Assembly: GCF_043729335.1 (NCBI RefSeq)
Contig: NZ_JAYTLQ010000026.1
Span: 124,001 to 188,000, forward strand
Reading direction: 5' to 3'
Length of the DNA: 64,000 nucleotides
Source of the DNA: Crenothrix sp043729335
GTDB lineage: Bacteria; Pseudomonadota; Gammaproteobacteria; Methylococcales; Methylomonadaceae
A program made the position numbers and the translations under genes. The notes beneath the pieces were generated by a model. That model was not told the origin of the DNA. It worked only from the letters and a program-made list of their open reading frames with translations, and did not search any database. Of this stretch, positions 50,904-59,703 are shown one piece after another (within the stretch, counting starts at the first letter, position 1; every line of letters starts with the position of its first letter).

Positions 50904-53366
50904 TTGACTACGCTGGGGTTTAGCCATCAGGCAAATGCGGCGTTGACAGATGGCTTGGTGGCGTATTATCCGTTTAATGGTAATGCCAATGACGAAAGTG
51001 GTAATGGCAATAATGGCATGGTAACTGGAGCTCAAATAACCAACGACAGAAATGGAAATTCAAATACCGCTTACCATTTTAATGGTTCGGGTAATAAAAT
51101 AACGGTTCAAGACACAACCAAGCTAAATTTTGGAACCAGCGTATTTTCTATCGGTGTTTGGGTGAAATCGACTCAACAAGGCATTGGGAAAAGAATAGTC
51201 ACTAAAAGAGGTGGAACTAATTCGGGTAATTGGTATTCTTTAGCGATTAATAATAACAAAGCATGGTTTGAAATTTACGCACAGGGCGATCTATACTCAA
51301 CTAAAGCGATAAATGACGGTAATTGGCATTTTATAGCGGTCACCAGAGACGCATCTACTAAAAAATATTCCATGTATATTGATGGGGTTTTTGATACAAC
51401 AATACAGGACACAGGTTTAAATCTCAATACGACTGCAAATACACCGCTAGAAATTGGAGTTTGGTGGAATGAGTCTTACGACTCAGGTACGTTTAATGGT
51501 GTAATCGACGAACTCCGCATCTACAACCGCGCCCTAACCGCTGCCGAAGTCAGCGCACTTTATCAACAAGGCACAACGCCAACCATTACCAGCATCACCC
51601 CCACCAAAACCGTGATTGGCAAACCGACCACTTTTGAAGTGCGCGGACAAAACTTAAACGCCAACATGGGCTTTACGGTCGGCGATTGTGCCTATTCCAA
51701 TGTCGCACTCGCAGGTGGCACACCGCAGTTACAACGCTTTGTCTGTACCCAATTTGGCGCGGCGGGAACAAAGCAAGGTTTAATCGCAACCAAACCCGGC
51801 GGTACAAAACTGCATGGCTTCAAGGTGTCAGCACTGCTTATTCCTCCTAGCACCACGCCAATGGCAACCCTCACAGGGCGCGTCAGAATTGGTTCTTCGA
51901 TCGGTAGCAATGTAGTTTTATCCCGCAGCGATACCGTCAATGCCTGTTTAACGGATGCGCTGGGACAGTTTAGCTGCCCTGTTCCCGCAGGTTGGACAGG
52001 AACGCTCGTGCCACAAGCCAAAGGGGTGGGATTTTCCCCCGCGTTGATTTATGTTAAAAATGCGCAAGGTAAAAAAGTCTTGAATGATGCGCTGACAAAA
52101 TTTGCCTTTAACGGCACACCGTTAGACAGTTTCCCCGCCAATGGGTTGATGGCTTCGGATTGGCAAAAATTGCCCACCGATAATACGAAATGGATTATCA
52201 GTACCGCGAATGGTGAAAAAAATGATTTACGGAGTTATGAAGGACGGTTTAGTTTTCGCTCCGCGCCGATTGCTGCCAATCAAATCAGCGCGATTCAAAC
52301 CACTGTTAAGGTAACGCAAGCGGCCGCTGTCGTTTTTGCTCGTCGTGTTTCCAGCAATGCTGGGCATGGCGTGTTAAGTTTTTACATTGATGCGACTAAA
52401 AAAGCGTCATGGTCTGGCGAAAAAGCTTGGCAAACCGTACGATTCCCGCTTACCGCAGGAATGCATACGTTGCGCTGGGAGTATAAAAAAGATGCGGGTG
52501 CGGCGAAAGGTGCAGATGCGGCGTGGATTGATGAGGTGAGTTATCCGGCTTCGGTGCGAACTAGAGTCATTGGAACAACGGCGAAAGCCACTTGTGTAGG
52601 GGTAACGCAAGGGACGCTAATTTTGATGACTATTAAAAATCCCACTTGTGAGCAGGTAAGGGCTTATTTGGCTTGGTCAAAAGTCTTTCGGATGATAAAT
52701 CTTAGCGAAGCTGATACTTTCGTTAATGCCATTAATGGCATTGAAGTCGCTAATGAAGCAACGCAAAACTATATTGAAATAGGCGGTAAAATTCTTGATT
52801 ACACGAAATTTGCTTATGTTTATGCAACAAAATCTGTAGACGCAGTGGCGGAAGAGGCGGCTGGAATAATTATCTCCGAAACGACAGGAGTAGCTTGTGA
52901 ATTAACGAATAGTCCCGTTACTAAAGAAAGGTGTGATTTTGCGGGTCAAGCCATTAGTTCAGCGGTGACATATGGTATTGCAGCGGCGGCTGGTACAACA
53001 GCAGTGGTATTGACTCCTGCTGAAAGTGTTGCAATTGGTGGAATTTATATTGCCAAAAAAAGTTTTTCACTGGGTAGTAATCTTGCAGCCGCGTGGGATG
53101 CTGGTGCTGCGACTGAAGCAATAAATACCATTAACATCTCTGATTTATTTTTGGATGAATACTACAAAAACGGGATGAATTTAACGACTATGCGTAAAAA
53201 TTATGGCGTTACGAGTACCAGTTTAGGCATGTTAGTTGATGCTTTGGCAAACAAAAAAGGCTATAAAAATTCGTGGTATGGTACTGAATATATCAATGCA
53301 GATGTGGTTGGAATTATTAATCGAGTTATAGCAAAAAATAAAGCGTTGCAACTGTTGCAACCTTAA
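50904..53366 (+). CDS. Large exported LamG-domain protein (probable phase-variable surface protein)
   Basis: 820-aa frame from TTG 50904. The true N-terminus probably lies before the heptanucleotide array, as the frame extends upstream through RKLIFYFSLTLLTTLGFSHQANA, a clear signal peptide. The mature part has a LamG/concanavalin domain (LVAYYPFNGNANDESGNGN to FNGVIDELRIYNRAL, about residues 20-215). An IPT-like segment (ITSITPTKTVIGKPTTFEV), a beta-sandwich with SGEKAWQTVRFPLTAG, and a helical C-terminus follow. No LPXTG or autotransporter barrel is seen. Carbohydrate binding or adhesion is inferred. No in-frame ATG exists upstream in the present state. Confidence 0.8.
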   Translation: MTTLGFSHQANAALTDGLVAYYPFNGNANDESGNGNNGMVTGAQITNDRNGNSNTAYHFNGSGNKITVQDTTKLNFGTSVFSIGVWVKSTQQGIGKRIVTKRGGTNSGNWYSLAINNNKAWFEIYAQGDLYSTKAINDGNWHFIAVTRDASTKKYSMYIDGVFDTTIQDTGLNLNTTANTPLEIGVWWNESYDSGTFNGVIDELRIYNRALTAAEVSALYQQGTTPTITSITPTKTVIGKPTTFEVRGQNLNANMGFTVGDCAYSNVALAGGTPQLQRFVCTQFGAAGTKQGLIATKPGGTKLHGFKVSALLIPPSTTPMATLTGRVRIGSSIGSNVVLSRSDTVNACLTDALGQFSCPVPAGWTGTLVPQAKGVGFSPALIYVKNAQGKKVLNDALTKFAFNGTPLDSFPANGLMASDWQKLPTDNTKWIISTANGEKNDLRSYEGRFSFRSAPIAANQISAIQTTVKVTQAAAVVFARRVSSNAGHGVLSFYIDATKKASWSGEKAWQTVRFPLTAGMHTLRWEYKKDAGAAKGADAAWIDEVSYPASVRTRVIGTTAKATCVGVTQGTLILMTIKNPTCEQVRAYLAWSKVFRMINLSEADTFVNAINGIEVANEATQNYIEIGGKILDYTKFAYVYATKSVDAVAEEAAGIIISETTGVACELTNSPVTKERCDFAGQAISSAVTYGIAAAAGTTAVVLTPAESVAIGGIYIAKKSFSLGSNLAAAWDAGAATEAINTINISDLFLDEYYKNGMNLTTMRKNYGVTSTSLGMLVDALANKKGYKNSWYGTEYINADVVGIINRVIAKNKALQLLQP

Positions 53367-53430
53367 GCTAAACCAATGAGTGCCAGTCATTAAAGGACTG
53401 GCATTCATGAAGGAAATGTGTAATCCGTAA

Positions 53431-53724
53431 GCATTACCACTGTTTAGAAAAACCTTCCAAACCCAGACGCTGGAATCTGCTGCTTTTGCTGCCAGCGGTA
53501 CGGCGTTATCGTGGATGGGCAATGTTGATGCAACCAAAACCCTGTTAAATTGGGCACGCCAAGCGCCAGATGATGCCGCAGAACAAGCCCAACAATGGAT
53601 TGGTAGCGCCGCTGGGCGTGATCCTGATTCATCCCTGTTTCTAAAACAAGCGTTGGCGCAAAATAACACCTTCCAAAGTGCCGAAGTTAAAAAAGGCATT
53701 TTGCTGGTGATGAGTGAGCGTTAA
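53431..53724 (+). pseudogene. Fragment of a longer protein (C-terminal remnant)
   Basis: An open frame without a good start encodes 97 residues, ALPLFRKTFQTQTLESAAFAA...LLVMSER, ending at 53724. The sequence is helix-rich (DAAEQAQQWIGSAAGRDPDSS) like the end of a HEAT-type repeat or peptidase-related protein. An ATG at 53515 would give 69 residues but has no ribosome-binding site. I read it as the leftover 3' end of a gene deleted next to the LamG gene. Confidence 0.4.
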
Positions 53725-53789
53725 TATAAAATAGTGGCTAGCCACGACAGCTACGACTTAGAAGTAGTTTTTGTGTACAATTGGCGGCT

Positions 53790-53972
53790 ATGAAAAGATT
53801 AGAATTATTACAGTATTTAATGCGCAATGGTGCGGTGATATTACGGGAAGGTAGTCGTCACACTATTGTTGAATGCCGTGGACTCAAAACACAAGTGCCT
53901 AGACACCGTGAGATTGTCGATGAATTGGCTCGGAAGATTTGCAAAGATTTAGGATTACCTTTTGTGAGATAA
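53790..53972 (+). CDS. hicA: HicA-type mRNA interferase toxin
   Basis: 60-aa toxin with the HicA double-stranded RNA-binding-like fold. It has MKRLELLQYLMRNGAVILREGSRHTI (with the catalytic Gly-Ser-x-His) and the terminal VPRHREIVDELARKICKDLGL typical of the family. The ATG at 53790 is used. It is paired with hicB 3 bp downstream, the standard toxin-first order. This is the second toxin-antitoxin pair within 4 kb. Confidence 0.92.
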   Translation: MKRLELLQYLMRNGAVILREGSRHTIVECRGLKTQVPRHREIVDELARKICKDLGLPFVR

Positions 53973-53975
53973 ATA

Positions 53976-54179
53976 ATGAAATATCGTGCGATGCTAAAAC
54001 AAGTAGATGGATGGTGGATAGGTTGGCTTATTGATTTACCTGGTGTTAATGCTCAAGAAAAAAGTAAGGAGGCGTGTTTGCAATCCTTACAAATTGGTGC
54101 CCAGGATATGTTGTCAACACCGGTTACTTTTGAAGAAAACACCATAATGGCAATTATCGAAATCCCCGAGGCTGCATAA
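53976..54179 (+). CDS. hicB: HicB-type antitoxin
   Basis: 67-aa short-form HicB: MKYRAMLKQVDGWWIGWLIDLPGVNAQEKSKEACLQSLQIGAQ, the partially degraded RNase H-like fold that binds HicA. The long C-terminal DNA-binding extension of other HicB proteins is missing, so autoregulation may be weak or absent. It directly follows hicA. Confidence 0.88.
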   Translation: MKYRAMLKQVDGWWIGWLIDLPGVNAQEKSKEACLQSLQIGAQDMLSTPVTFEENTIMAIIEIPEAA

Positions 54180-54199
54180 CCCGTAAGATGATGAGTTAC

Positions 54200-54226
54200 A
54201 CGTTGCCAAACACTGTTTGGCAACGT
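54200..54226 (+). terminator. Perfect hairpin after hicB
   Basis: 12-bp arms ACGTTGCCAAAC and GTTTGGCAACGT around ACT, followed by GGTTTTACC. It starts about 20 bp after the hicB stop codon and is likely the terminator of hicAB. The rest of the 325-bp gap to rpsI shows no gene. Confidence 0.6.
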
Positions 54227-54433
54227 GGTTTTACCACTTTACTGAACAGGCCGTGATGGGCTGATTGGAATAAATCATCATTTACTCCAAAATTGAATGC
54301 ATCTATTTTGGGAGAAAATTGTGTTAAATCTAACATTACATCACGTTACAAAGCACTGTTTAGTAATGGAGTTTTAATGCCCAAATTAAAGAAGATATTT
54401 TGGCGGTTATGAAATGATCACCCTAAACAAAAA

Positions 54434-54467
54434 AAAGGGCAGCATATAAAAAATGCTGCCCTTTTTT
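54434..54467. terminator. Intrinsic terminator of the rplM-rpsI operon
   Basis: AAGGGCAGCAT and ATGCTGCCCTT arms with an A/T loop are flanked by A-runs and T-runs. It lies about 40 bp after the rpsI stop codon and can act on either strand. Confidence 0.88.
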
Positions 54468-54505
54468 GATATAAAGCGAGACGTAAGCCTCGCGCAAATA
54501 TAATC

Positions 54506-54898
54506 TTAACGTTTTGAGTACTGAGGACGCTTTCTGGCTTTATGAAGACCAATTTTCTTGCGTTCTACAATACGCGAATCACGGGTAACAAAGCCCGCTT
54601 TTCTAAGTACTGGGCGTAGTGTTTCGTCGTATACCATCAGAGCACGGGTAAGACCGTGGCGAATGGCACCGGCTTGGCCAGAGGGGCCGCCGCCTTTAAC
54701 AATCACGTTGATGTCGAACTTGCCTTCCATCTCAACGGATTGCAGTGGCTGGCAAGAAACCATCTGGTCAGTTTTGCGACCAAAATATTCCTCAAGAGTC
54801 TTCGAGTTAACGGTGATTTTTCCGGTTCCTGTTGTTGCATAAACACGTGCTATTGCACATTTACGACGACCGGTTCCATAATATTGAGTTGCTGCCAT
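54506..54898 (-). CDS. rpsI: 30S ribosomal protein S9
   Basis: 130-aa ribosomal protein with YYGTGRRKCAIARVY at the N-terminus, GGGPSGQAGAIRHGLTRAL in the middle and the conserved basic end KARKRPQYSKR, whose tail reaches the P-site tRNA. It is downstream of rplM with 14 bp between, the universal bacterial order. Confidence 0.98.
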   Translation of the reverse strand: MAATQYYGTGRRKCAIARVYATTGTGKITVNSKTLEEYFGRKTDQMVSCQPLQSVEMEGKFDINVIVKGGGPSGQAGAIRHGLTRALMVYDETLRPVLRKAGFVTRDSRIVERKKIGLHKARKRPQYSKR

Positions 54899-54912
54899 TA
54901 GAGTCTACTCGC

Positions 54913-55341
54913 TTATAATTCTAAAACTTTTGGCTGTTGAGCCTGATGATCATGTTCAGGGCCTGCATACACTTTCAATTTCTTGAACATGGCACGTCCT
55001 AATGGATTGTTTGGCAACATCCCTTTAATCGCTGTAGTAATAATACGATCAGGAAACGTTTTTCTTAATTTACCCAGGCTTACGGTTTTTAAATTACCGA
55101 TGTAGCCAGTGTGATGTTGATAAAGTTTATTTTTTTCTTTATTGCCGGTAACGCCAATTTTTTCGGCATTGACGACAATAATGTAATCACCGGTATCAAC
55201 ATGCGGTGTATATTCTGGTTTATGTTTGCCGCGAAGACGAAGTGCAATCTCAGAAGCAAGACGACCTAATGTCTTTCCCTCTGCATCGACTACGTACCAA
55301 TCGCGCTTAACTTCTTCTGGTTTTGCACTAAATGTTTTCAT
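54913..55341 (-). CDS. rplM: 50S ribosomal protein L13
   Basis: 142-aa protein with WYVVDAEGKTLGRLASEIALRLRGK and the RAMFKKLKVYAGPEHDHQAQ block typical of L13. It is the first gene of the rplM-rpsI operon. The upstream region (55342-55456) should hold the operon promoter. Confidence 0.98.
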   Translation of the reverse strand: MKTFSAKPEEVKRDWYVVDAEGKTLGRLASEIALRLRGKHKPEYTPHVDTGDYIIVVNAEKIGVTGNKEKNKLYQHHTGYIGNLKTVSLGKLRKTFPDRIITTAIKGMLPNNPLGRAMFKKLKVYAGPEHDHQAQQPKVLEL

Positions 55342-55456
55342 TCGTTACTTACGTCTTGCTATTAAAGGCTAAATAAATGACCGCCAATCATACTAAATAT
55401 TGCCCGGTTTTTCAATTTTTATTATAGAGAATCGCAAATAAGTCGCAGTAATTATG

Positions 55457-56818
55457 TTAAACCTTGATATTTAGCGAGTGTAATTTGCGATAAAGATGGG
55501 TACGCTCCATGCCTACGGCTGCGGATAATTTTGCAACACTGCCCCCGGTTTTTTCAAAATGATATTCCAGATAGGCTTTTTCAAAATGATCCCTGGCTTC
55601 TTTTAAAGGCAGATTAAAAAAGTCGGGTACGGATGACGATGACATGACATCGCTGGCCACGGTGCCCAAAGCCGCCTTAACTTCTGCTAATTCAATATCT
55701 TCACCCACACCCAGGATCATCAGGCGTTGCACCAGATTTTTTAATTCCCGTACATTGCCGCGCCAACTGTAGTTGCGTAAAAAATTTTGTGCCGCCATCG
55801 AAAAACGTCGGAAAGCTAATTTTTCGTGGTTGACAAAATAATCGACATAAAAATTGAGCAATCCCGGCACGTCTTCGCTGTGTTCCCGCAGTGGCGGAAT
55901 GTCGATAATGACTTCGTTAAGCAGGTAAAACAAGTCTTGCCGAAAACGCCGTAAGCGCATTTCTTCTTCCAGGGAAATGCGTGTCGAGGTAATTATTCTG
56001 ACATCGACCCGTACGGCTTCACTGCCCCCCACGCGTAAAAAAGTGTTGGATTCCAGGGCACTTAACAGGCGTGATTGGGTTTCTTTGTCCATATCGCCTA
56101 TTTCACCCAGAAATAAGGTGCCTTTATGCGCCCGTTCCAATAGACCGATATGGATTCTACCGTTATCCTCTTTACCAAAAAATTCTACCGCTGAATTTTC
56201 GGGGGAAATACTGCCCACGGCGACATCAATAAAGGGACCATCACGGTGAGGGCTGTTGTTATGCAAATAACGGGCGTACATTTCTTTGCCGACCCCTGCT
56301 TCACCGGTAAACAGGATACGTGCATCGTGTTGCGCCAGACGCTTGAGATGGTCTTTGATTCTGGCAACAGCGGCGCTTTTGCCAATGGGCTCAATATCGA
56401 CGATTAGTTGTTGTTTAAGACCAGCATTTTCTATTTGCAGATTGCTGGCTTCAAGGGCTCTTTCGATAATGAGCAGTAGTTTCGCCAGCGACAGCGGCTT
56501 TTCAAGAAAATCATAAGCGCCAAGTCGTGTGGCTTCCACAGCGGTTTCTACCGAACCGTGGCCAGACATCATGACTACAGGGCAAAGCAGGGCATCTTCA
56601 GCGACCCACTCTTTCAGTAACGTAATGCCATCGGTATCGGGCATCCAGATGTCTAGCAGAATTAAATGCGGAATTTTAGATTCTTTTAATTCGTGTGCCA
56701 CTCTGGCATTTTCTGCGGCATAAACCTGATAGCCTTCATCTTCAAGGATTTCGCAGACCAGGCTGCGAATGTCGGGTTCATCATCAACAACTAAGATACG
56801 GGGTTTTTGTGTGTTCAT
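55457..56818 (-). CDS. NtrX-type response regulator with degenerate AAA+ domain
   Basis: 453 aa. The receiver has the phosphorylated Asp in LILLDIWMPDTDG. The AAA+ domain (about residues 140-370) has Walker A FTGEAGVGKEMYARYL, but the sigma-54-contact GAFTGA loop is missing, replaced by EFFGKEDNGRIHIG. The Walker B block reads TLFLGEIGDM, with Gly where the usual DEIGDM has Asp. A Fis-type helix-turn-helix closes it (SVAKLSAAVGMERTHLYRKLHSL). It overlaps the kinase gene by 4 nt. Lack of GAFTGA is common in NtrX proteins, which act on sigma-70 promoters; Walker B change suggests little ATP hydrolysis. Confidence 0.88.
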   Translation of the reverse strand: MNTQKPRILVVDDEPDIRSLVCEILEDEGYQVYAAENARVAHELKESKIPHLILLDIWMPDTDGITLLKEWVAEDALLCPVVMMSGHGSVETAVEATRLGAYDFLEKPLSLAKLLLIIERALEASNLQIENAGLKQQLIVDIEPIGKSAAVARIKDHLKRLAQHDARILFTGEAGVGKEMYARYLHNNSPHRDGPFIDVAVGSISPENSAVEFFGKEDNGRIHIGLLERAHKGTLFLGEIGDMDKETQSRLLSALESNTFLRVGGSEAVRVDVRIITSTRISLEEEMRLRRFRQDLFYLLNEVIIDIPPLREHSEDVPGLLNFYVDYFVNHEKLAFRRFSMAAQNFLRNYSWRGNVRELKNLVQRLMILGVGEDIELAEVKAALGTVASDVMSSSSVPDFFNLPLKEARDHFEKAYLEYHFEKTGGSVAKLSAAVGMERTHLYRKLHSLNIKV

Positions 56819-58992
56819 GGTTTCTCAGATATTTCAAAGTTGCTTGCAGGGAGCTGTATGATAAAGCCGACACCAATGTGGCGTGTAGTATCGACCCATA
56901 TTGCGCCGCCATGTTGTTCAATTATTTTTTTGACGATGGCGAGCCCTAAACCTGTGCCTTTGGCTTTGCTGGTCACATAAGGTTCAAAAATGGATTCCAG
57001 TTGTTCCTCATTAACGCCGTGGCCATCGTCATATAAGCCTATTTCTATAAAATCGGTATTATTTTGTTGCACGCGATGGATGATAATGTCTATTTGACCG
57101 TTGCCATCTATCGCCTCCAGCGCATTTTTAATCAGATTATGAAGGACTTGCCGCATACTGATCGGATCGCCTTTGATGATCAGTAAGCCTGTTTGGTCAT
57201 AATAGGTTTTAAATTTTACACTAGACGGCAAAGTATAGAGTGCTAATACTTCCTGTACCAACGTTGGCAGGTTAATATCAACCGTCTGTTTTTTAGACGG
57301 TTTGGCGTACTCGGAGAAATCATCCACCATTTCTTTCATGGCTTCAACTTGTTGGACTATGGTCGCGGTAGATCGTTGCAAAATATCGGCATCCGCAGGA
57401 TCTAATTTTGAGGCCAGCTTATGTTGCAAACGTTCGGCGGATAATTGTATCGGCGTTAATGGATTTTTGATTTCGTGTGCTAATCGTCTTGCCACTTCAC
57501 CCCAGGCAGCATTTTTTTGCGCCTGGATTAAATTGGTTACGTCATCAAACACCACCACCGCACCCACGCGTATGCCCAGTTGAGAAAATAACGGCGTGCC
57601 ACGGCAGAGCAGCTCTTGTCGACCATTGGGGCCTAAAAAAGCGATCCGGTGCTGCCAAATATCATCGGTTTGTACCAATAGGCGCTGAATGGATTTTAGG
57701 GGCTCGGCCAGTTCCGAATAAATTTCTGCCACTTCCAACAAGGTTTGGCCAATAAAATGGCTGACGTGGACATGGAAAATCCGGTAGGCGGCCTGATTGG
57801 CGGTACGGATTTTATATTCCACGTCGAAACTGATGACGCCAGCGGTTAAATTGGCCAGTATGGTTTCCAGGTAAGCGCGTTGGTTTTCAACGATAAATCC
57901 GGCTTGTTTGGTTTCATCGCGCGCCATGGCAATACGGTGCGTCATATCATTAAACGATTCTACCAAAAAGCCCAGGTCATCATGGGTCACCACTGGCAAT
58001 TGCTGGTCGTAATGGCCTGATGCCACCGCCTGAGTACCTTTAACTAGCTCTTTAACCGGGGCAATAATGTTGCGGATGCTGATAAAAGCCACCCAAATCG
58101 CCGCCAGCATGCTCATCAGCAATACCAGCGACAAGGTCAGTGAAAAACTTAATTTGAGCGAGTCGCGTAGAAAATTCATTTCCTGATAGCGCACAAAGGC
58201 AAATTCGACCGAATCGGCTAAATCGGCAATGCGTGTGGGGACGGTAAAAAGTGCCTGTAAATAGTAAGGCTCTTGTGCCTTAATTGTCACCATGACACGG
58301 ATCATCAATTCATTGTCATGGATAGGTGCCAAGGTGACAAACTCACCATTGCGGCGCAGTTGTAGCCAGGCGTGTTCATCAGGCAAGCTGGGTAAAAGAT
58401 CGCCTGGATTGGTGCTGCTGGAAGCAATGATACGGCCTTGACGTGAAAACAGCGTCATTTCCGATGAGCCAGACTGATCCAGCAAGTTTTCCATTTCAAA
58501 AGAAGCCATGCTTTCGGAGGTTTCTTGCAATTTTTCAGCTAATTGCTGGGTTTGTCGTAAGTGCCAGCGCATGCGCTGATCCAGAGAGGTTTGGCTCAAT
58601 TCCAGCGCATCTTCCATCGCCCGGTCTATTTCCACGTTAAACCAGCTGTCAAAACCTTGATGTAAAAACTGCATGGAAAAATAGAATACGATAATAGCCG
58701 GTGCCAGTGCCAGTAATACGAATAGCGAAATCATGCGCGTTGTTAACCGCGATCCCGCCTCGCGTTTTTTTAGCTGTTTAGTCAGTGAGTAAATATTGGC
58801 GCAAACCAAGCCCAGCAAGATGACAGAGCCCAAAGCGTTAATGATCAGTAGCCAGGAATACATGGCGCTCAGTTGCGAGGATTCCTGAGTGGCCGAACTC
58901 ATTAGTTGTAACGACGCCAAAATCAATCCAAACAAGATTAAGATGAACACGTTAACGGGCAATTTCATTTTGTTAGTGACCATGTGCTCCAT
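56815..58992 (-). CDS. NtrY-type membrane sensor histidine kinase
   Basis: 725-aa partner of the downstream regulator. It has transmembrane helices near the N-terminus (residues 15-30, 45-65 and 88-110), a periplasmic region, another helix near 285-305, HAMP, and a PAS domain. HisKA has the phospho-acceptor in EVARRLAHEIKNPLTPIQLSAERL. HATPase blocks are LIKNALEAI and GTGLGLAIVKKIIEQHGG. The NtrY/NtrX pair senses redox or nitrogen state in other proteobacteria. Its start overlaps the DUF4390 gene by 28 nt; an internal Met at 58983 or 58968 is possible. Confidence 0.9.
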   Translation of the reverse strand: MEHMVTNKMKLPVNVFILILFGLILASLQLMSSATQESSQLSAMYSWLLIINALGSVILLGLVCANIYSLTKQLKKREAGSRLTTRMISLFVLLALAPAIIVFYFSMQFLHQGFDSWFNVEIDRAMEDALELSQTSLDQRMRWHLRQTQQLAEKLQETSESMASFEMENLLDQSGSSEMTLFSRQGRIIASSSTNPGDLLPSLPDEHAWLQLRRNGEFVTLAPIHDNELMIRVMVTIKAQEPYYLQALFTVPTRIADLADSVEFAFVRYQEMNFLRDSLKLSFSLTLSLVLLMSMLAAIWVAFISIRNIIAPVKELVKGTQAVASGHYDQQLPVVTHDDLGFLVESFNDMTHRIAMARDETKQAGFIVENQRAYLETILANLTAGVISFDVEYKIRTANQAAYRIFHVHVSHFIGQTLLEVAEIYSELAEPLKSIQRLLVQTDDIWQHRIAFLGPNGRQELLCRGTPLFSQLGIRVGAVVVFDDVTNLIQAQKNAAWGEVARRLAHEIKNPLTPIQLSAERLQHKLASKLDPADADILQRSTATIVQQVEAMKEMVDDFSEYAKPSKKQTVDINLPTLVQEVLALYTLPSSVKFKTYYDQTGLLIIKGDPISMRQVLHNLIKNALEAIDGNGQIDIIIHRVQQNNTDFIEIGLYDDGHGVNEEQLESIFEPYVTSKAKGTGLGLAIVKKIIEQHGGAIWVDTTRHIGVGFIIQLPASNFEISEKP

Positions 58993-59669
58993 TCACTGGA
59001 AAGATACCACTGCGGATTTAGGTAGGCCATTGTGCGTAACGGTAAGGGCAGGGCATTACGGTTGAACAACACTCGCATTGCGGCACGGTATTGATTTTTT
59101 TTAAGATTGATAAAGCCGCTGGAAATAACCGGGAAGTCGCGGATATTTGACATTAAATCCAGGGCCGCGGATAAAGTAGAAAAATTGTATACCTCGCCGC
59201 TGCTTTCATTTTTTACCCGATACATGTTCAGCAGGGCATGGTATTGCAAACGATAACGTATTTCCTTTTCGGCCAGCGTTCTGTTCCAAAGCAGGTCGTG
59301 TTGTTCCTGGACTTCAACCTGCACAATCCAGAATAAAGGCACACCATTTTGCAAGGCATTTAGGGCTTTTTTACTAAAGTAGTAATTGATTTCAGCAGAG
59401 AGCACATAGCTATTGTCCTGCAAGCTTAGGCTGGCTTGTTTGATGGTTGATACCTCATCGGCGGCGTGTAATGATGCCGATAACAGCGATAAAACCAACG
59501 CTAAGAAACAACAAATCCATTGATGTAATAAGGTATTTTTTTCACGAAACCGACAAAAAACACGCAAAAAACTCTTGGCGCAAGCAGCGAACCTGATGCA
59601 TTCAGAGTGCTCAGCCTCTGCAAGGTGTACTTGATAATAGCTCACTTTGAACCCCATTAGCGCGGTCAT
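58965..59669 (-). CDS. DUF4390 protein
   Basis: 234-aa protein of the DUF4390 family. It has a hydrophobic segment at about residues 50-68 (LALVLSLLSASLHAADEV) that looks like an internal signal peptide, implying the annotated start is too far upstream, although no better ATG lies between. The mature part has INYYFSKKALNALQNGVPLFWIVQVEVQ and the terminal WYLSSEWSTWSL typical of the family. It regularly lies between rsmB and the ntrYX pair in gammaproteobacteria. Function is unknown, exported location is inferred. Confidence 0.8.
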   Translation of the reverse strand: MTALMGFKVSYYQVHLAEAEHSECIRFAACAKSFLRVFCRFREKNTLLHQWICCFLALVLSLLSASLHAADEVSTIKQASLSLQDNSYVLSAEINYYFSKKALNALQNGVPLFWIVQVEVQEQHDLLWNRTLAEKEIRYRLQYHALLNMYRVKNESSGEVYNFSTLSAALDLMSNIRDFPVISSGFINLKKNQYRAAMRVLFNRNALPLPLRTMAYLNPQWYLSSEWSTWSLTK

Positions 59670-59703
59670 TTTTTTCGTGCTTTCCGTGGATAATAGCGTT
59701 CAG

